Notes under the pieces: generated by a model
Seen by the model: only the letters and a program-made list of their open reading frames with translations
The model's database searches: none
Told to the model about the DNA's origin: nothing
Translations under genes and position numbers: made by a program
Source of the DNA: UBA4874 sp002399435
GTDB taxonomy: Bacteria; Bacillota; Clostridia; Caldicoprobacterales; DTU083
Assembly (NCBI GenBank): GCA_036823195.1
Contig: DAISGI010000011.1
Coordinates: 1 to 64,000 of the forward strand
DNA: 64,000 nt
Direction: 5' to 3'
Shown: piece after piece, positions 48,893 through 58,778 of the stretch
Numbering within the stretch: position 1 is the stretch's first letter
Layout of the letters: every line of letters starts with the position of its first letter

Positions 48893-50242
48893 GTGAGAAA
48901 AAAATTCCTTATTCCATTTTTGGCTGTTATTCTTGTAATGGCCATGACAGCATCGGCTTTTGCTTCCGGTATATCCCAAAAGCAGGGAAAGCTGAACGAT
49001 GTACATAAGAACATTACAGATAGCAAAAAGAATCTGAATCAGGTCAAGGATCAGCAAGACAACGTGCAAAACCAGCTGAAGCAAGTTGATCAGAGCCTGC
49101 AGGAAAAACAGAAGGAACTGTCCGCAGTGGAAAACCAGTTGAACCAGACACAGGGCGAGCTCTCCGCCACCAGGCAAAATCTGGCAGTCACGGAGAACAA
49201 CCTGGCAAACACCAGGGAAAATTTGGACAAGCTTCAGACAGAATTGAATCAGTCCATCAAAAAAGCCGAGGAACAGGAGAAACTCAATGCAGATCGAATG
49301 AGAGCCATGTATATGAACAGCGACTCTTCTTATCTGGAACTGCTGTTTGAATCCAAGGGCCTGAACGATCTGATGGATCGGGTGGACATGATCACCAAAA
49401 TGTTCTCCTATGATCAGGGCGTGTTTGATGAACTGACTCAGTACCGGGATGAAGTGAAAAAGAAAAAAGAAGCCTGTGAACAGCAGAAAGCCAACATTGA
49501 GCAATGCAAGCGCGGTATAGAGAACCAGAAAGCTGCTCTGGAGCAAAAGGAAAGTGAAATCCAGAACACGAAAGCGCAGATTGCAAAGCAAAAGCAGGAT
49601 ATCGAAGCGACGCAGAACGAAAAGCAAAGGCTGATCACTCAGCTCGACGCCGAAAAGGCCAAGATCAGTGAAGACCTGGATGCAATGGAAGCAGAGTCCA
49701 AAAACCTGGAGAAAGAGATCCGAAGGTTGGTCCTGGCCAGACAGCAGCAGCAGCAGCAACAGCGGCAAGCCAGCCGGGGTTCCGTGAAAAGACCAGGGAG
49801 TGGTGTCAACAACGTTGGATCCAAATACACGGGAGGCAGATTGGCTTGGCCGGCACCTGGTTTTTACACCATTACTTCCCCATATGGATGGCGCAATCAT
49901 CCTATTGAAGGAGTAGAAAAACTACATAAAGGGATGGATATATCCGGAGGCGGCATTGCCGGACACCCTGCCAAAGCCGCAGCGGATGGTACGGTAATTC
50001 TTATCCAACACGATAATGGTCGTAAAAAAGGTTATGGAAACATGGTAACGGTGGATCATGGCGGCGGGATTACAACCACCTATGCTCATGGATCCGCTAT
50101 AAAGGTTTCTGTGGGACAGAAGGTGAAGGCGGGTGATACTGTCATTCTCGTCGGCAGCACTGGAGCTTCCACCGGACCGCACCTGCACTTTGAGGTTCGG
50201 GTAAACGGGACTCCTGTCAATCCCATGGGTTATTTGCAGTAA
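48893..50242 (+). CDS. M23 peptidase with long coiled coil (EnvC/PcsB-like)
   Basis: A 449-residue exported wall hydrolase or hydrolase activator. A signal peptide (FLIPFLAVILVMAMTASAFAS) is followed by about 260 residues of coiled coil rich in Gln, Lys and Glu. A Q-run linker near 283-292 leads to the LytM/M23 domain. Its zinc motifs are KLHKGMDISG (His and Asp) and TGPHLHFEVR (H-x-H). All metal ligands are present, so it should be an active endopeptidase. GTG start with GGGGTG 5 bp upstream. Convergent with the V-ATPase operon across a shared terminator. Confidence 0.92.
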   Translation: MRKKFLIPFLAVILVMAMTASAFASGISQKQGKLNDVHKNITDSKKNLNQVKDQQDNVQNQLKQVDQSLQEKQKELSAVENQLNQTQGELSATRQNLAVTENNLANTRENLDKLQTELNQSIKKAEEQEKLNADRMRAMYMNSDSSYLELLFESKGLNDLMDRVDMITKMFSYDQGVFDELTQYRDEVKKKKEACEQQKANIEQCKRGIENQKAALEQKESEIQNTKAQIAKQKQDIEATQNEKQRLITQLDAEKAKISEDLDAMEAESKNLEKEIRRLVLARQQQQQQQRQASRGSVKRPGSGVNNVGSKYTGGRLAWPAPGFYTITSPYGWRNHPIEGVEKLHKGMDISGGGIAGHPAKAAADGTVILIQHDNGRKKGYGNMVTVDHGGGITTTYAHGSAIKVSVGQKVKAGDTVILVGSTGASTGPHLHFEVRVNGTPVNPMGYLQ

Positions 50243-50325
50243 ACGTATCCGAGTCAGAGATCGGAATCGATATCCTCTCATCATGGTAGATTCAACTGGT
50301 TCATCACAAAGGAAAACAAAAAAAA

Positions 50326-50362
50326 GGAAAGGAGCTTGTCCTAAAGGGCAGGCTCTTTTCCT
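50326..50362. terminator. Bidirectional terminator between M23 gene and V-ATPase operon
   Basis: GGAAAGGAGC and GCTCTTTTCC form a 10-bp stem with an inner GTCC/GGGC pairing. The minus strand continues TTTTTTT after the stem and the plus strand has CTGCTTTTTG, so it can end both converging transcripts. Confidence 0.75.
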
Positions 50363-50383
50363 GCTTTTTGAACTAATTGGATG

Positions 50384-51082
50384 CTATGATTCCTGTACCG
50401 CTTCATCCCTGGCTGCCTGTCGGTCATATCGGCTGCTGTAATGATGTGTCTGCTCCAGCATCATGTCCTTCACTTTCATCAGGCGTACCTGCGTGCTGCG
50501 CTCGTTCTCATCCAGCTTCATGGTGATATACCGGATGTTTTCCTGCATTTCAGGAATCATGACATGCTCCAGCGCGTTTACCCGCCTCCGGGTTTTTTCA
50601 ATCTCTGTGGCCATCATCTGACAGGCTTTCTCACATTCTGCCAGTTTCAGCATATCCGGCAGAATGTCCGCCAGGGATTTCACAGCGTCATCCAGGTCGG
50701 CAGAGGTAAATGCAAACCCATAGGAGTAGATATCATTGGCATCGGATGTGCGTGTTTTATAATGGAATTGCGGAATTTCCACGCTCATGACGTTTTTTAC
50801 GTCTGTCTCCAGAAAGACTTCCTGTTTGGGCGCCAGAAACGCAGTCTTCAATGTTTCGTCCGACATCACCGCCCGTGCCAGGACAAAGTTTTTGTTGGCG
50901 GACTGAATACCCTGCTCCACCCGTTCCCGCAGGACTTTGTTTTCTCTTACCAGGTCCAGAAACTGCCGCATCAATTCGTCCCTTTTGTCCTTCAGCAGCT
51001 TATGTCCTCTCATGGCTGTACCGAGCTTTCTCTTGAGTTGTGTCAGTTCCATACGTGTTGGGTTTACATGAGCGGCAGCCAA
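50384..51082 (-). CDS. V-type ATPase subunit D
   Basis: Central-shaft subunit of the rotary ATPase that links the A/B ring to the membrane ring. The 232-residue protein is mostly two long helices: HVNPTRMELTQLKRKLGTAMRGHKLLKDKRDEL at the start, which is the family signature, and RRVNALEHVMIPEMQENIRYITMKLDE near 180. Last gene of the operon, 12 bp after subunit B and just before a bidirectional terminator. Confidence 0.95.
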   Translation of the reverse strand: MAAAHVNPTRMELTQLKRKLGTAMRGHKLLKDKRDELMRQFLDLVRENKVLRERVEQGIQSANKNFVLARAVMSDETLKTAFLAPKQEVFLETDVKNVMSVEIPQFHYKTRTSDANDIYSYGFAFTSADLDDAVKSLADILPDMLKLAECEKACQMMATEIEKTRRRVNALEHVMIPEMQENIRYITMKLDENERSTQVRLMKVKDMMLEQTHHYSSRYDRQAARDEAVQES

Positions 51083-51094
51083 AAATATCCCTCC

Positions 51095-52474
51095 CTACTT
51101 GTCAGATGCATCATAGTATTCATCCAGAAGTTGATCATTGATCCGTTTCAGTTCACTGCGGGGCAGAATGCGAAGCAGTTTCCAGCCGAGATCCAACGTT
51201 TCTTCCACATCCCTATTGACCTGGTATCCCTGTGATATATATTGCTTTTCAAACTCATCGGCAAATTTCGCATACAATTTATCAATATCCGTCAGGGCTG
51301 CTTCGCCAAGTACCACCATCAGTTCCTTGGCCTCTTTTCCCCGGGCATAGGCAGCAAACAGCTGATTCATGGTATCCGCATGATCTGCCCGTGTTTTTCC
51401 TTCCCCGATTCCCTTATCCTTCAGACGGGACAACGATGGCAGTACATCGATCGGAGGCGTGATTCCCTTCCGGTACAAGTCACGGCTGAGTATAATCTGC
51501 CCTTCCGTAATATATCCGGTCAGGTCCGGAATCGGATGGGTCTCGTCATCTTCCGGCATGGTCAATATGGGAATCATTGTAATGGATCCCGGTTTGCCTT
51601 TCTGACGGCCGGCCCTCTCATAAATGGACGCCAGGTCCGTATACATGTAGCCGGGATACCCCCGTCTGCCCGGAACCTCCTTGCGTGCAGCGGATACTTC
51701 ACGCAGGGCATCTGCATAATTCGTAATATCCGTCAGAATCACCAGGACATGCATACCCTTTTCAAATGCCAGGTACTCTGCTGCCGTCAGTGCCATTCTC
51801 GGGGTGGAGATCCGTTCAATGGCCGGATCATTGGCCAGATTTACAAACAGAACCGTCCGGTCCAGGGCACCGGTTTCACGAAAACTTTCGATAAAAAAGT
51901 TGGCCTCCTCAAAGGTAATGCCAATGGCGGCAAATACAACTGCAAAGGACTCCTGTGTTCCCCGCACCCTGGCCTGGCGTGCGATTTGCGCTGCAAGATT
52001 GGCATGGGGCAGCCCCGATGCAGAAAAGATCGGCAGCTTCTGTCCCCGTACCAGAGTGTTCAGCCCGTCAATGGCAGAGATCCCGGTCTGGATAAACTCC
52101 TGGGGATAACTGCGCGCAACCGGATTTATGGGCAGGCCATCAATATCCATGCGTTTGTCCGGCAGGATTTCCGGACCGTTATCTATGGGACGCCCCAGCC
52201 CGTCAAAGATACGCCCCAGCATATCTCTGGAAACACCCAGCTCCATGCTGCGTCCCAGGAACCGTACCTTGCTCTGGGACAGATTGATGCCGGCGGAGCT
52301 TTCAAACAACTGTACAAGAGCATTGCTGCCATCCACCTCCAGCACTTTACAGCGTCGTTTTTCTCCGGTGCTCAGTTCAATTTCTCCCAATTCATCATAG
52401 GTAACGCCGGACACGTTCCGCACCAGCATCAGAGGACCCGCTATCTCTTCTATGGTTCGATACTCTTTTGGCAT
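51095..52474 (-). CDS. V-type ATPase subunit B
   Basis: The non-catalytic nucleotide-binding partner of subunit A in the hexameric head. The 459-residue protein starts KEYRTIEEIAGPLMLV and has FSASGLPHANLAAQIARQA in place of a full Walker A, FFIESFRETGALDRTVLFVNLANDPAIERI, and RRGYPGYMYTDLASIYERAGR. Its ATG begins immediately after the stop of subunit A, with GGAGGA 8 bp upstream. Confidence 0.97.
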   Translation of the reverse strand: MPKEYRTIEEIAGPLMLVRNVSGVTYDELGEIELSTGEKRRCKVLEVDGSNALVQLFESSAGINLSQSKVRFLGRSMELGVSRDMLGRIFDGLGRPIDNGPEILPDKRMDIDGLPINPVARSYPQEFIQTGISAIDGLNTLVRGQKLPIFSASGLPHANLAAQIARQARVRGTQESFAVVFAAIGITFEEANFFIESFRETGALDRTVLFVNLANDPAIERISTPRMALTAAEYLAFEKGMHVLVILTDITNYADALREVSAARKEVPGRRGYPGYMYTDLASIYERAGRQKGKPGSITMIPILTMPEDDETHPIPDLTGYITEGQIILSRDLYRKGITPPIDVLPSLSRLKDKGIGEGKTRADHADTMNQLFAAYARGKEAKELMVVLGEAALTDIDKLYAKFADEFEKQYISQGYQVNRDVEETLDLGWKLLRILPRSELKRINDQLLDEYYDASDK

Positions 52475-54244
52475 TTATAAGTCCTCCTTCTGAATGGCCT
52501 GTTGGATCTCATCCGACAGCATCTGTTCGATCTGATCGTATTCCTCGTCAGTTTTGTCCTCGGCTACATATTTGAACCGCCCAATCCGCTCCCGCACCGG
52601 CAACCGAACCAGGTCCTCAATGTTCGCTTTCTTTTCCAGTGCGGAAACAGCCGCATCATAATACCCCAAAACCAGATGCATCATCTGATACTGCTTCTGC
52701 AGAGAGGTATAGGTATCCGTTTCATGAAAGGCATTCTGATGGAGAAAGTCCTCCCGAATGGACCGGGCGGCTTCCAGTTTCAAACGATCGCCTGCAGACA
52801 ATGCATCCATGCCCACCAGCTTGACGATCTCCTCCAGCTCCGATTCATCATGCAGCAAACGCATCAGCCGCGCCCGCAAATCCATCCAGTCGTTTTTTAC
52901 ATTGGCGTTAAACCATTTTCCCATGGTATCGACATACAGGGAATAACTCGTCAGCCAGTTGATCGCCGGAAAGTGACGACGGTATGCAAGATCCGCATCC
53001 AGGCTCCAGAACACCTTTACAATCCGAAGCGTTGCCTGGGAAACCGGTTCGGATATATCGCCTCCGGGAGGAGATACGGCACCTATCACCGATAAGGCTC
53101 CCTTTCGTCCCTCTTTCCCCAGGGCTCTGACATACCCTGCCCGTTCGTAGAACTGGGCAAGACGGCTGCCAAGATAAGCAGGATACCCTTCTTCGCCGGG
53201 CATTTCCTCCAATCGACCGGACATTTCACGCAGCGCTTCCGCCCAGCGGGAAGTGGAATCCGCCATCAATGCCACCGAATACCCCATATCGCGGTAATAC
53301 TCGGCCATGGTGATCCCGGTATAGATGGAAGCCTCCCGCGCCGCAACCGGCATATCGGAAGTATTTGCAATCAGAATGGTTCGCTTCATCAGGGAATAGC
53401 CGGTTTTCGGATCCTTCAGCTCCGGAAACTCATTCAGGACGTCCGTCATTTCATTTCCCCGCTCCCCGCAGCCGATGTATACTACGATGTCGGCATCCGC
53501 CCACTTTGCCAGCTGATGCTGTACTACCGTCTTTCCGGAGCCAAACGGTCCGGGGACTGCAGCAACTCCGCCTTTGGCAATGGGAAACAGGGTATCAATC
53601 ACCCGCTGGCCGGTGATCAGCGGCATGTCCGGAGAAAGCTTTTCCTGATAAGGCCGGCCTTCCCGGACCGGCCATCTCTGCATCAGGGACAGGTTGTGCC
53701 CGGTACCATCCGATCCGGTTATTGTAGCGATCGTATCCGCAACGGTATAATCACCTTCCGCGATCCCTGTGACCTTTCCTGATACGCCATTCGGAACCAT
53801 TATTTTATGAAGCACGATTTCCGTTTCGGGAACCGTGCCAACAATATCCCCGGGAACAACTTCCTGTCCGACTTCCACGGCAGGCTGAAAATGCCATTTT
53901 GTCTCCCGGTTCAGAGACAGCACCTGCACCCCACGTTTCAGGTTGTTTCCGGTCTGTTCCATGATTTTATCCAAAGGACGCTGAATGCCGTCATAGATGC
54001 TTCCAATCAGACCGGGTCCCAATTCCACACTCATGGGAGACCCGGTGGACTCCACAGGCTCTCCCGGCCCCAGACCGGAAGTTTCCTCATAAACCTGTAT
54101 GGAAGCTTCCCCGCCATGAATCTCTATAATCTCTCCGGTCAGCTGCCGATCGCTGACACGGACCATATCAAACATATTTGCATCCCGCATGCCTTCTGCA
54201 ATCACGAGAGGCCCGGCAACTTTCTTTATGGTACCTTTGCTCAT
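52475..54244 (-). CDS. V-type ATPase catalytic subunit A
   Basis: ATP-hydrolysing (or forming) subunit. The 589-residue protein has the Walker A motif GPFGSGKTVVQHQ near 232, the catalytic GERGNEMTDVL, and MADSTSRWAEALREMSGRLEEMPGEEGYPAYLGSRLA (Walker B region). It also has the long non-homologous insert typical of A subunits near 110-200. The ATG at 54244 has AGAAGGTGG upstream. The longer frame to 54310 adds no family sequence. It follows subunit F after 37 bp. Confidence 0.97.
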   Translation of the reverse strand: MSKGTIKKVAGPLVIAEGMRDANMFDMVRVSDRQLTGEIIEIHGGEASIQVYEETSGLGPGEPVESTGSPMSVELGPGLIGSIYDGIQRPLDKIMEQTGNNLKRGVQVLSLNRETKWHFQPAVEVGQEVVPGDIVGTVPETEIVLHKIMVPNGVSGKVTGIAEGDYTVADTIATITGSDGTGHNLSLMQRWPVREGRPYQEKLSPDMPLITGQRVIDTLFPIAKGGVAAVPGPFGSGKTVVQHQLAKWADADIVVYIGCGERGNEMTDVLNEFPELKDPKTGYSLMKRTILIANTSDMPVAAREASIYTGITMAEYYRDMGYSVALMADSTSRWAEALREMSGRLEEMPGEEGYPAYLGSRLAQFYERAGYVRALGKEGRKGALSVIGAVSPPGGDISEPVSQATLRIVKVFWSLDADLAYRRHFPAINWLTSYSLYVDTMGKWFNANVKNDWMDLRARLMRLLHDESELEEIVKLVGMDALSAGDRLKLEAARSIREDFLHQNAFHETDTYTSLQKQYQMMHLVLGYYDAAVSALEKKANIEDLVRLPVRERIGRFKYVAEDKTDEEYDQIEQMLSDEIQQAIQKEDL

Positions 54245-54281
54245 TTCTGGTCCACCTTCTTTGCTGTATTCCTTCCGTTCG

Positions 54282-54620
54282 CTAACGCCGGTTTTTATCC
54301 TGAAAGACAATATCGGTACCGACCGCCTGCTCCACTGATTTCTTTACCATTTTGATCCCCATCCCGTTATTGCCGGATACCCCGGGAATGGGAATAATCG
54401 CAGGCAGCTTTTCCATCCGGTAAGAATCGATTTCTTCTTCCAAAACCGCTGCCAGGGATTCGGTAATATAAATGACTGCATAATCTTTCCCAGCCATCTC
54501 CCTGAGCTTTCTGCCGGCTGCCTCCGGATCAAACGGTTCTGCCACCGGGACAATATCCAGTCCCAGTGCTGCAAAACCATAAATGCTGTCATAATCGCCC
54601 ATTACTGCTATCTTATACAT
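54282..54620 (-). CDS. V-type ATPase subunit F
   Basis: A small central-stalk subunit of 112 residues. It starts MYKIAVMGDYDSIYGFAALG, and has DYAVIYITESLA near 58 and IPIPGVSGNNGMGIKMVKKSVEQAVG near the end, all typical of NtpG/AtpF of V-ATPases. The ATG at 54620 overlaps the last codons of subunit C by 8 bp, so translation is coupled. Confidence 0.93.
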   Translation of the reverse strand: MYKIAVMGDYDSIYGFAALGLDIVPVAEPFDPEAAGRKLREMAGKDYAVIYITESLAAVLEEEIDSYRMEKLPAIIPIPGVSGNNGMGIKMVKKSVEQAVGTDIVFQDKNRR

Positions 54621-55581
54621 ACATTTCCCGTATCCTTTCCCGGATGGATTCTTTTGAAAGACGGTTCTGCCTGCCCAGCAAGATAATCCGCACCGTTTTG
54701 ATTTCATTTTTCCTGGCAAGGAGATAAGCTGCCAGCGGACTGACAGTAAAGGAATGATATTTCTCAGGACGGATTTCCCGAATCAGATGATTGTCACACC
54801 ACAGCTCGAAGGTGGAAAGGGACTTTTCCAGCTCCGGAACTCCTTCTGCATATACGGTATGCCGCAGATATTCACAAATCTCCTCCAACCCGGACTCCGC
54901 AGCCCCGGCAAGAGCTTCGACATCCAGGGTATCGCAGGCTGCCAGCGCATTGCGGGTCCATTCCGGAGATTTACCGGTTTTCCATGCACGCACTGCAATC
55001 CGGATATCTGCCTGGGCCACCGTTTGTTCCGCATATCGTCCGAGAAATTCATTGTCCTGGGCTGTCCCGGCCTGATGAATAGCCTCCAGGGCAGCCTTGT
55101 CCACAATTCTGTCACAAAGCTGTCCATCCCCGGTGTGCATCAATGCCTCATAGGCCTCTCCGGCGGGATCCCGCATTCTCTCCGGCAGCAGGGAAAAATC
55201 CCGGCTTTGAACTGCCTCCATAATTGTGGCAGAATCCACAGTCCCGTGTCGGACAAAGGGAGATTGTCCTTCTTTCCCTGCATACACCAGCTTGATTGCC
55301 GTCTTCAGATTCTGATAGTCATTAGGATACCTCAGTATGTCGAATACCGACATATCCTCCACCAGTTCCTCCATCAGTGCCCAGGCTTTGTCCCTTTCCT
55401 CAGAAAGCATCTGTTCCACGTCGGTGTGACCTTTCCCGCCCCACCCTTTTTCCGTAAGCAGACGCAGACATTCTTCATAGCTTTTCGCCGCCATCAGCTG
55501 CTCTATAAAATCGGAGTTCAGCAGAAGCAGTTCCCTGGAACGAATTCGTGCAACGGCATAGGTATAAAGCTCTTCCGCCAT
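54613..55581 (-). CDS. V-type ATPase subunit C
   Basis: The socket subunit that connects the central stalk to the membrane ring. The 322-residue all-helical protein starts YTYAVARIRSRELLLLNSDFIEQLM and has the family pattern DILRYPNDYQNLKTAIKLVYAG near 93. The C-terminal EIRPEKYHSFTVSPLAAYLLARKNEIKTVRIIL is diagnostic. GGAGGA lies upstream. It is 21 bp after subunit E. Confidence 0.93.
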   Translation of the reverse strand: MAEELYTYAVARIRSRELLLLNSDFIEQLMAAKSYEECLRLLTEKGWGGKGHTDVEQMLSEERDKAWALMEELVEDMSVFDILRYPNDYQNLKTAIKLVYAGKEGQSPFVRHGTVDSATIMEAVQSRDFSLLPERMRDPAGEAYEALMHTGDGQLCDRIVDKAALEAIHQAGTAQDNEFLGRYAEQTVAQADIRIAVRAWKTGKSPEWTRNALAACDTLDVEALAGAAESGLEEICEYLRHTVYAEGVPELEKSLSTFELWCDNHLIREIRPEKYHSFTVSPLAAYLLARKNEIKTVRIILLGRQNRLSKESIRERIREMYV

Positions 55582-55602
55582 GGTATTTCCTCCTTCCCGG
55601 TA

Positions 55603-56196
55603 TCAGGCAAATAAGAATTCATGGACTTTATCCTGCAGGACATCGTGCCTGCTTTCAAACAAAGCCTCAAAGGAGCAATTCTCCTCCACTTCGCCGTATA
55701 CCAGGACAAAGCCTCCGTCTATGGGTCTGGTTTCCTGAGAAATCTTCAGGGAACCGCCCCTGGCGGAAATGGCCTGATTCAACAAAGCTTCCAAACCGGA
55801 AGGAAGGCGGTCCCGATCCTTTAAGCAGAACAGGATCTGCCCGTCCTGCGGCAGAGCATATTGTTCCACCATCTCCCGGATTCGCCTGAAGTACTCGTCT
55901 TCGCTGCTCTCCAGAACAGCCTTCCTCGCCTTTTGGATCACATCTTCGATCATCTGTTGTTTGGCAGCCAGAATGGTCTTTCGCTTCTGCAGGGATGCAG
56001 AAGACTTCGCACGGGCAATCCTGTCTGCCTGCTCCACCGCAGACTGCCGGGCAATCCGCCCGCATTCCCTTTTTGCTTCTTCTTCTTTTTCCTTCAGGAT
56101 CTTTTCCGCCTGCTGCTGTGCCGATGCGATCTTTGCATCGGCAGTGCTGCGGGCCTCGGACAAGATCTGAGCCAGTATTTTATCCAAGCCTGACAT
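55603..56196 (-). CDS. V-type ATPase subunit E
   Basis: Peripheral-stalk subunit of 197 residues. The N-terminal half is a charged coiled coil (ADAKIASAQQQAEKILKEKEEEAKRE). The C-terminal half is the mixed globular head (GGSLKISQETRPIDGGFVLVYGEVEENCSFEALFE) that binds the A/B ring. ATG at 56196, with TTGGAG upstream. A TTG at 56208 is possible but would include the ribosome site. 25 bp after subunit K. Confidence 0.92.
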   Translation of the reverse strand: MSGLDKILAQILSEARSTADAKIASAQQQAEKILKEKEEEAKRECGRIARQSAVEQADRIARAKSSASLQKRKTILAAKQQMIEDVIQKARKAVLESSEDEYFRRIREMVEQYALPQDGQILFCLKDRDRLPSGLEALLNQAISARGGSLKISQETRPIDGGFVLVYGEVEENCSFEALFESRHDVLQDKVHEFLFA

Positions 56197-56221
56197 ATTT
56201 TTCTCCAATCTCTGATGCCTG

Positions 56222-56710
56222 TTATATATTCACGGAACCAATCCCGGTAACCGCCAGAATGGAGATCAACAAAGCAAGAATCGCATAAGTTTCCACCATT
56301 GCCGGGAAAATAATGGCTTTTCCGGATTGATCGGGGCGTTTGGCAACCATTGCAATACTGGCAACGGCTGCGCGTGCCTGACGAATGGCAGACCAATAGC
56401 CTACAAATATCATTGGCAGACAGGCGATAAAATAAAGCAGTCCCTTGTAGAGGGAAACATCGGAAGAACCGCCGAGAATCCCAATCTGTGTCAGAGTAAT
56501 AAAGGCGATCAGCAAGCCATAAATTCCCTGTGTACCAGGCAAAAGCTGAAGAATCAAGACCTTTCCAAATTTACTGGGGTCTTCCGTAACTACACCAGCA
56601 GCTGCCTCACCAGCCATTCCCACACCCCTTGCGGAGCCGATGCCTGACATAACTGCCGCCAGTACTGCACCCAGCAATGCAAAAAACACGCCCATATTTT
56701 CCATAATCAT
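56222..56710 (-). CDS. V-type ATPase subunit K (c-ring), predicted sodium-binding
   Basis: The rotor proteolipid, 162 residues with four helices formed by two hairpins. The residues that bind Na+ in Enterococcus hirae NtpK are all matched: Leu57, Thr60 and Gln61 in QLLPGTQG, Gln111 in AIRQAR and Glu140 in AMVETYAI. Only one carboxylate (Glu140) is present per four helices, as in NtpK. The ATG at 56710 has AGGAGG 4 bp upstream and overlaps subunit I by 4 bp. Confidence 0.95.
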   Translation of the reverse strand: MIMENMGVFFALLGAVLAAVMSGIGSARGVGMAGEAAAGVVTEDPSKFGKVLILQLLPGTQGIYGLLIAFITLTQIGILGGSSDVSLYKGLLYFIACLPMIFVGYWSAIRQARAAVASIAMVAKRPDQSGKAIIFPAMVETYAILALLISILAVTGIGSVNI

Positions 56711-58722
56711 GTTTCCTCCTTAATTTCAAAGTATTTCGTATGAACAGCAAAGGGAGTAAACTCCTTTCCCCCGCCTTCATAAAACTTGCCAAAAAACTCA
56801 ACAAATGATAACCGGTTGGTATGTACATAAGCCCCCAGCAGATTTATGGCCATATTGAGAGCGTGACCGATCAGAAAAACAACCGCAAACAGCACCGCAC
56901 CCATGACACTGTCGCCAAACATGGCGCCCATCTGATTAATCACTGTTGCGATGACACCGGTGGCAAGGCCAAGGGCCAGCAGGCGGGAATAGGAAAGAAT
57001 ATCGCTCAGATAACCGGTTACATTATATAATCCATAAAGGCCTTTCAAAATACGCTTGAACCAGTTGCGGGATTCCCTTCCTGCTGTAAGGATAATTCCC
57101 GCGCCGGCAACTGCGGCGATACTGCCCGCTGCTTTTCCCACAACAGAAGGCAGGACAAAATTCAGTCCGAACATCCCGGCAAATTGTGAGCTGGAAAGCA
57201 GGACAACAATGAGCCCGCCCACCAGCAGATACCAGAATAGAACGTCATAAACGGCATCTTTGTACTGCTTCGCCCGGATACATTGAACCAATTTGGCTCC
57301 CAGGCCCGTGAATAAATGAAGAACGCCAACTGCCATGGAAAACACAAGCATCTGCATGGGGTCATTGACAGGCTCAAACCACAGAGGCGGGACAGAAACC
57401 GTCCTGTGAAAAAATGTAGTCGATACGATCTTCGTCACATCTCCAAACCAGCTGCCAAACATGGCGCCCCAAAATGTTGTGGAGATACCGCAGAAGAAGA
57501 ACATACGCAGGGTTTTCTGCATTCCAGGTTCCATATTTTTGTATTTCCGCAGGCAGAATCCGCAGCCGAGTACCATCAGCAAACCATACCCCGCATCGGA
57601 CAGCATCAGCCCGAAAAGAATATAATAGAAGATTGCCATTAAAAACGTCGGATCGATTTCCCCTTTTCCCGGCAGGCTGAAAGATCGTAAAACGCCTTCC
57701 ACCGGTTCGGCAAACTTGTTGTTTTCCAGCAGAATCGGTACGTCCGCATCCCCGGAGGGATCTTCATATTCCACCAATAAATCAAATTGTTCATTCAGAA
57801 TGGCAGCGGCAGTGTCCGCCTTTCGCGCCGGAATGTAACCTTCCAGAAAGAAAGCATGCCGGGACTGCAGCAATCGCCCTGCGACATCCGCTTTTTCCTT
57901 TCTAATGGCATAGCAGTCCAGCATTCCCTTCAGACTGTCACGCTGCCCGGATAAGTCCCGGATTTCCTCCTCTGCCGTATCCCGGGCTTTCTCCAACCTG
58001 TCTTTCTTCTCCTTCCATTCCTGCATCTGCCGGATGGGGAGAGTCGGAACGGATGCGGATGGATAGGCAAACCCCATGCTTCTCAGTGCATTTTCAACCG
58101 GGCCGGCATCCCTGCGGAGACAGAGCAAAACAATACAGACCTGTTCCCTGGTCGAACTGACGATTTCCAGATGAACCGCATCCACCGCCGGAAGCCGGTC
58201 GAACAGGGACGCAAGGAGTTCGTCCCGGGACATTTCACCGGTCAGGGACCCGATAAATGCAGCCACCGATTTTGTTCCCCGAAACTGCAGGGGAAGATCC
58301 AGACTGCTCCAGGGAACCAAAGAATCCATCTGTACCTGGAGCTTCTCCATACCTGCCCTGTATTCTGAAATGGTGTCCGATAATTCCCGGATATGTTTTG
58401 CTGTCTCCAGGATCTCTTCCTGTTCCCCGTCCAGTTTCTCATACCTCTTTCGGGAAAGCTCCTGTTTCCCGTTCAGTACATTCAGCATGGGTTTCTTTTC
58501 CGGTACATGACGGTCCAATATCTCCAAAGCTTCCTGCACGACTGCTGCCTGCTTTTCCAGCAGCAATTTTTCAGAGGAAACATCATATTTATAAAACGCA
58601 TTATCTTTCCTGTTGATATCATTGATCTGAACCGTGCCGCAGCGCTGCAGGACATCCAGCACCGCTCTGCGGTCCTTTTTCAATCCAATCATTGAAATAT
58701 GCTTCATCGGCAGTATTGCCAT
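56707..58722 (-). CDS. V-type ATPase subunit I (a-type stator)
   Basis: The membrane stator that supplies the ion half-channels. The 671-residue protein has a cytoplasmic N-terminal half with a coiled coil (start MAILPMKHISMIGLKKDR). From about 345 there are seven to eight helices: YYILFGLMLSDAGYGLLMVLGCGF, FFFCGISTTFWGAMFGSWFG and the late helices SYSRLLALGLATGVIATVINQMG with the essential Arg, then GHALNMAINLLGAYVHTNRLSFVEFFGKFYEGGG. The stop overlaps the subunit K start. Confidence 0.96.
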   Translation of the reverse strand: MAILPMKHISMIGLKKDRRAVLDVLQRCGTVQINDINRKDNAFYKYDVSSEKLLLEKQAAVVQEALEILDRHVPEKKPMLNVLNGKQELSRKRYEKLDGEQEEILETAKHIRELSDTISEYRAGMEKLQVQMDSLVPWSSLDLPLQFRGTKSVAAFIGSLTGEMSRDELLASLFDRLPAVDAVHLEIVSSTREQVCIVLLCLRRDAGPVENALRSMGFAYPSASVPTLPIRQMQEWKEKKDRLEKARDTAEEEIRDLSGQRDSLKGMLDCYAIRKEKADVAGRLLQSRHAFFLEGYIPARKADTAAAILNEQFDLLVEYEDPSGDADVPILLENNKFAEPVEGVLRSFSLPGKGEIDPTFLMAIFYYILFGLMLSDAGYGLLMVLGCGFCLRKYKNMEPGMQKTLRMFFFCGISTTFWGAMFGSWFGDVTKIVSTTFFHRTVSVPPLWFEPVNDPMQMLVFSMAVGVLHLFTGLGAKLVQCIRAKQYKDAVYDVLFWYLLVGGLIVVLLSSSQFAGMFGLNFVLPSVVGKAAGSIAAVAGAGIILTAGRESRNWFKRILKGLYGLYNVTGYLSDILSYSRLLALGLATGVIATVINQMGAMFGDSVMGAVLFAVVFLIGHALNMAINLLGAYVHTNRLSFVEFFGKFYEGGGKEFTPFAVHTKYFEIKEET

Positions 58723-58778
58723 GGAACCTTGCCTCCCTTAAGATCCAATCCTTCTCTGATCCGCAATGGTACAGGGAA

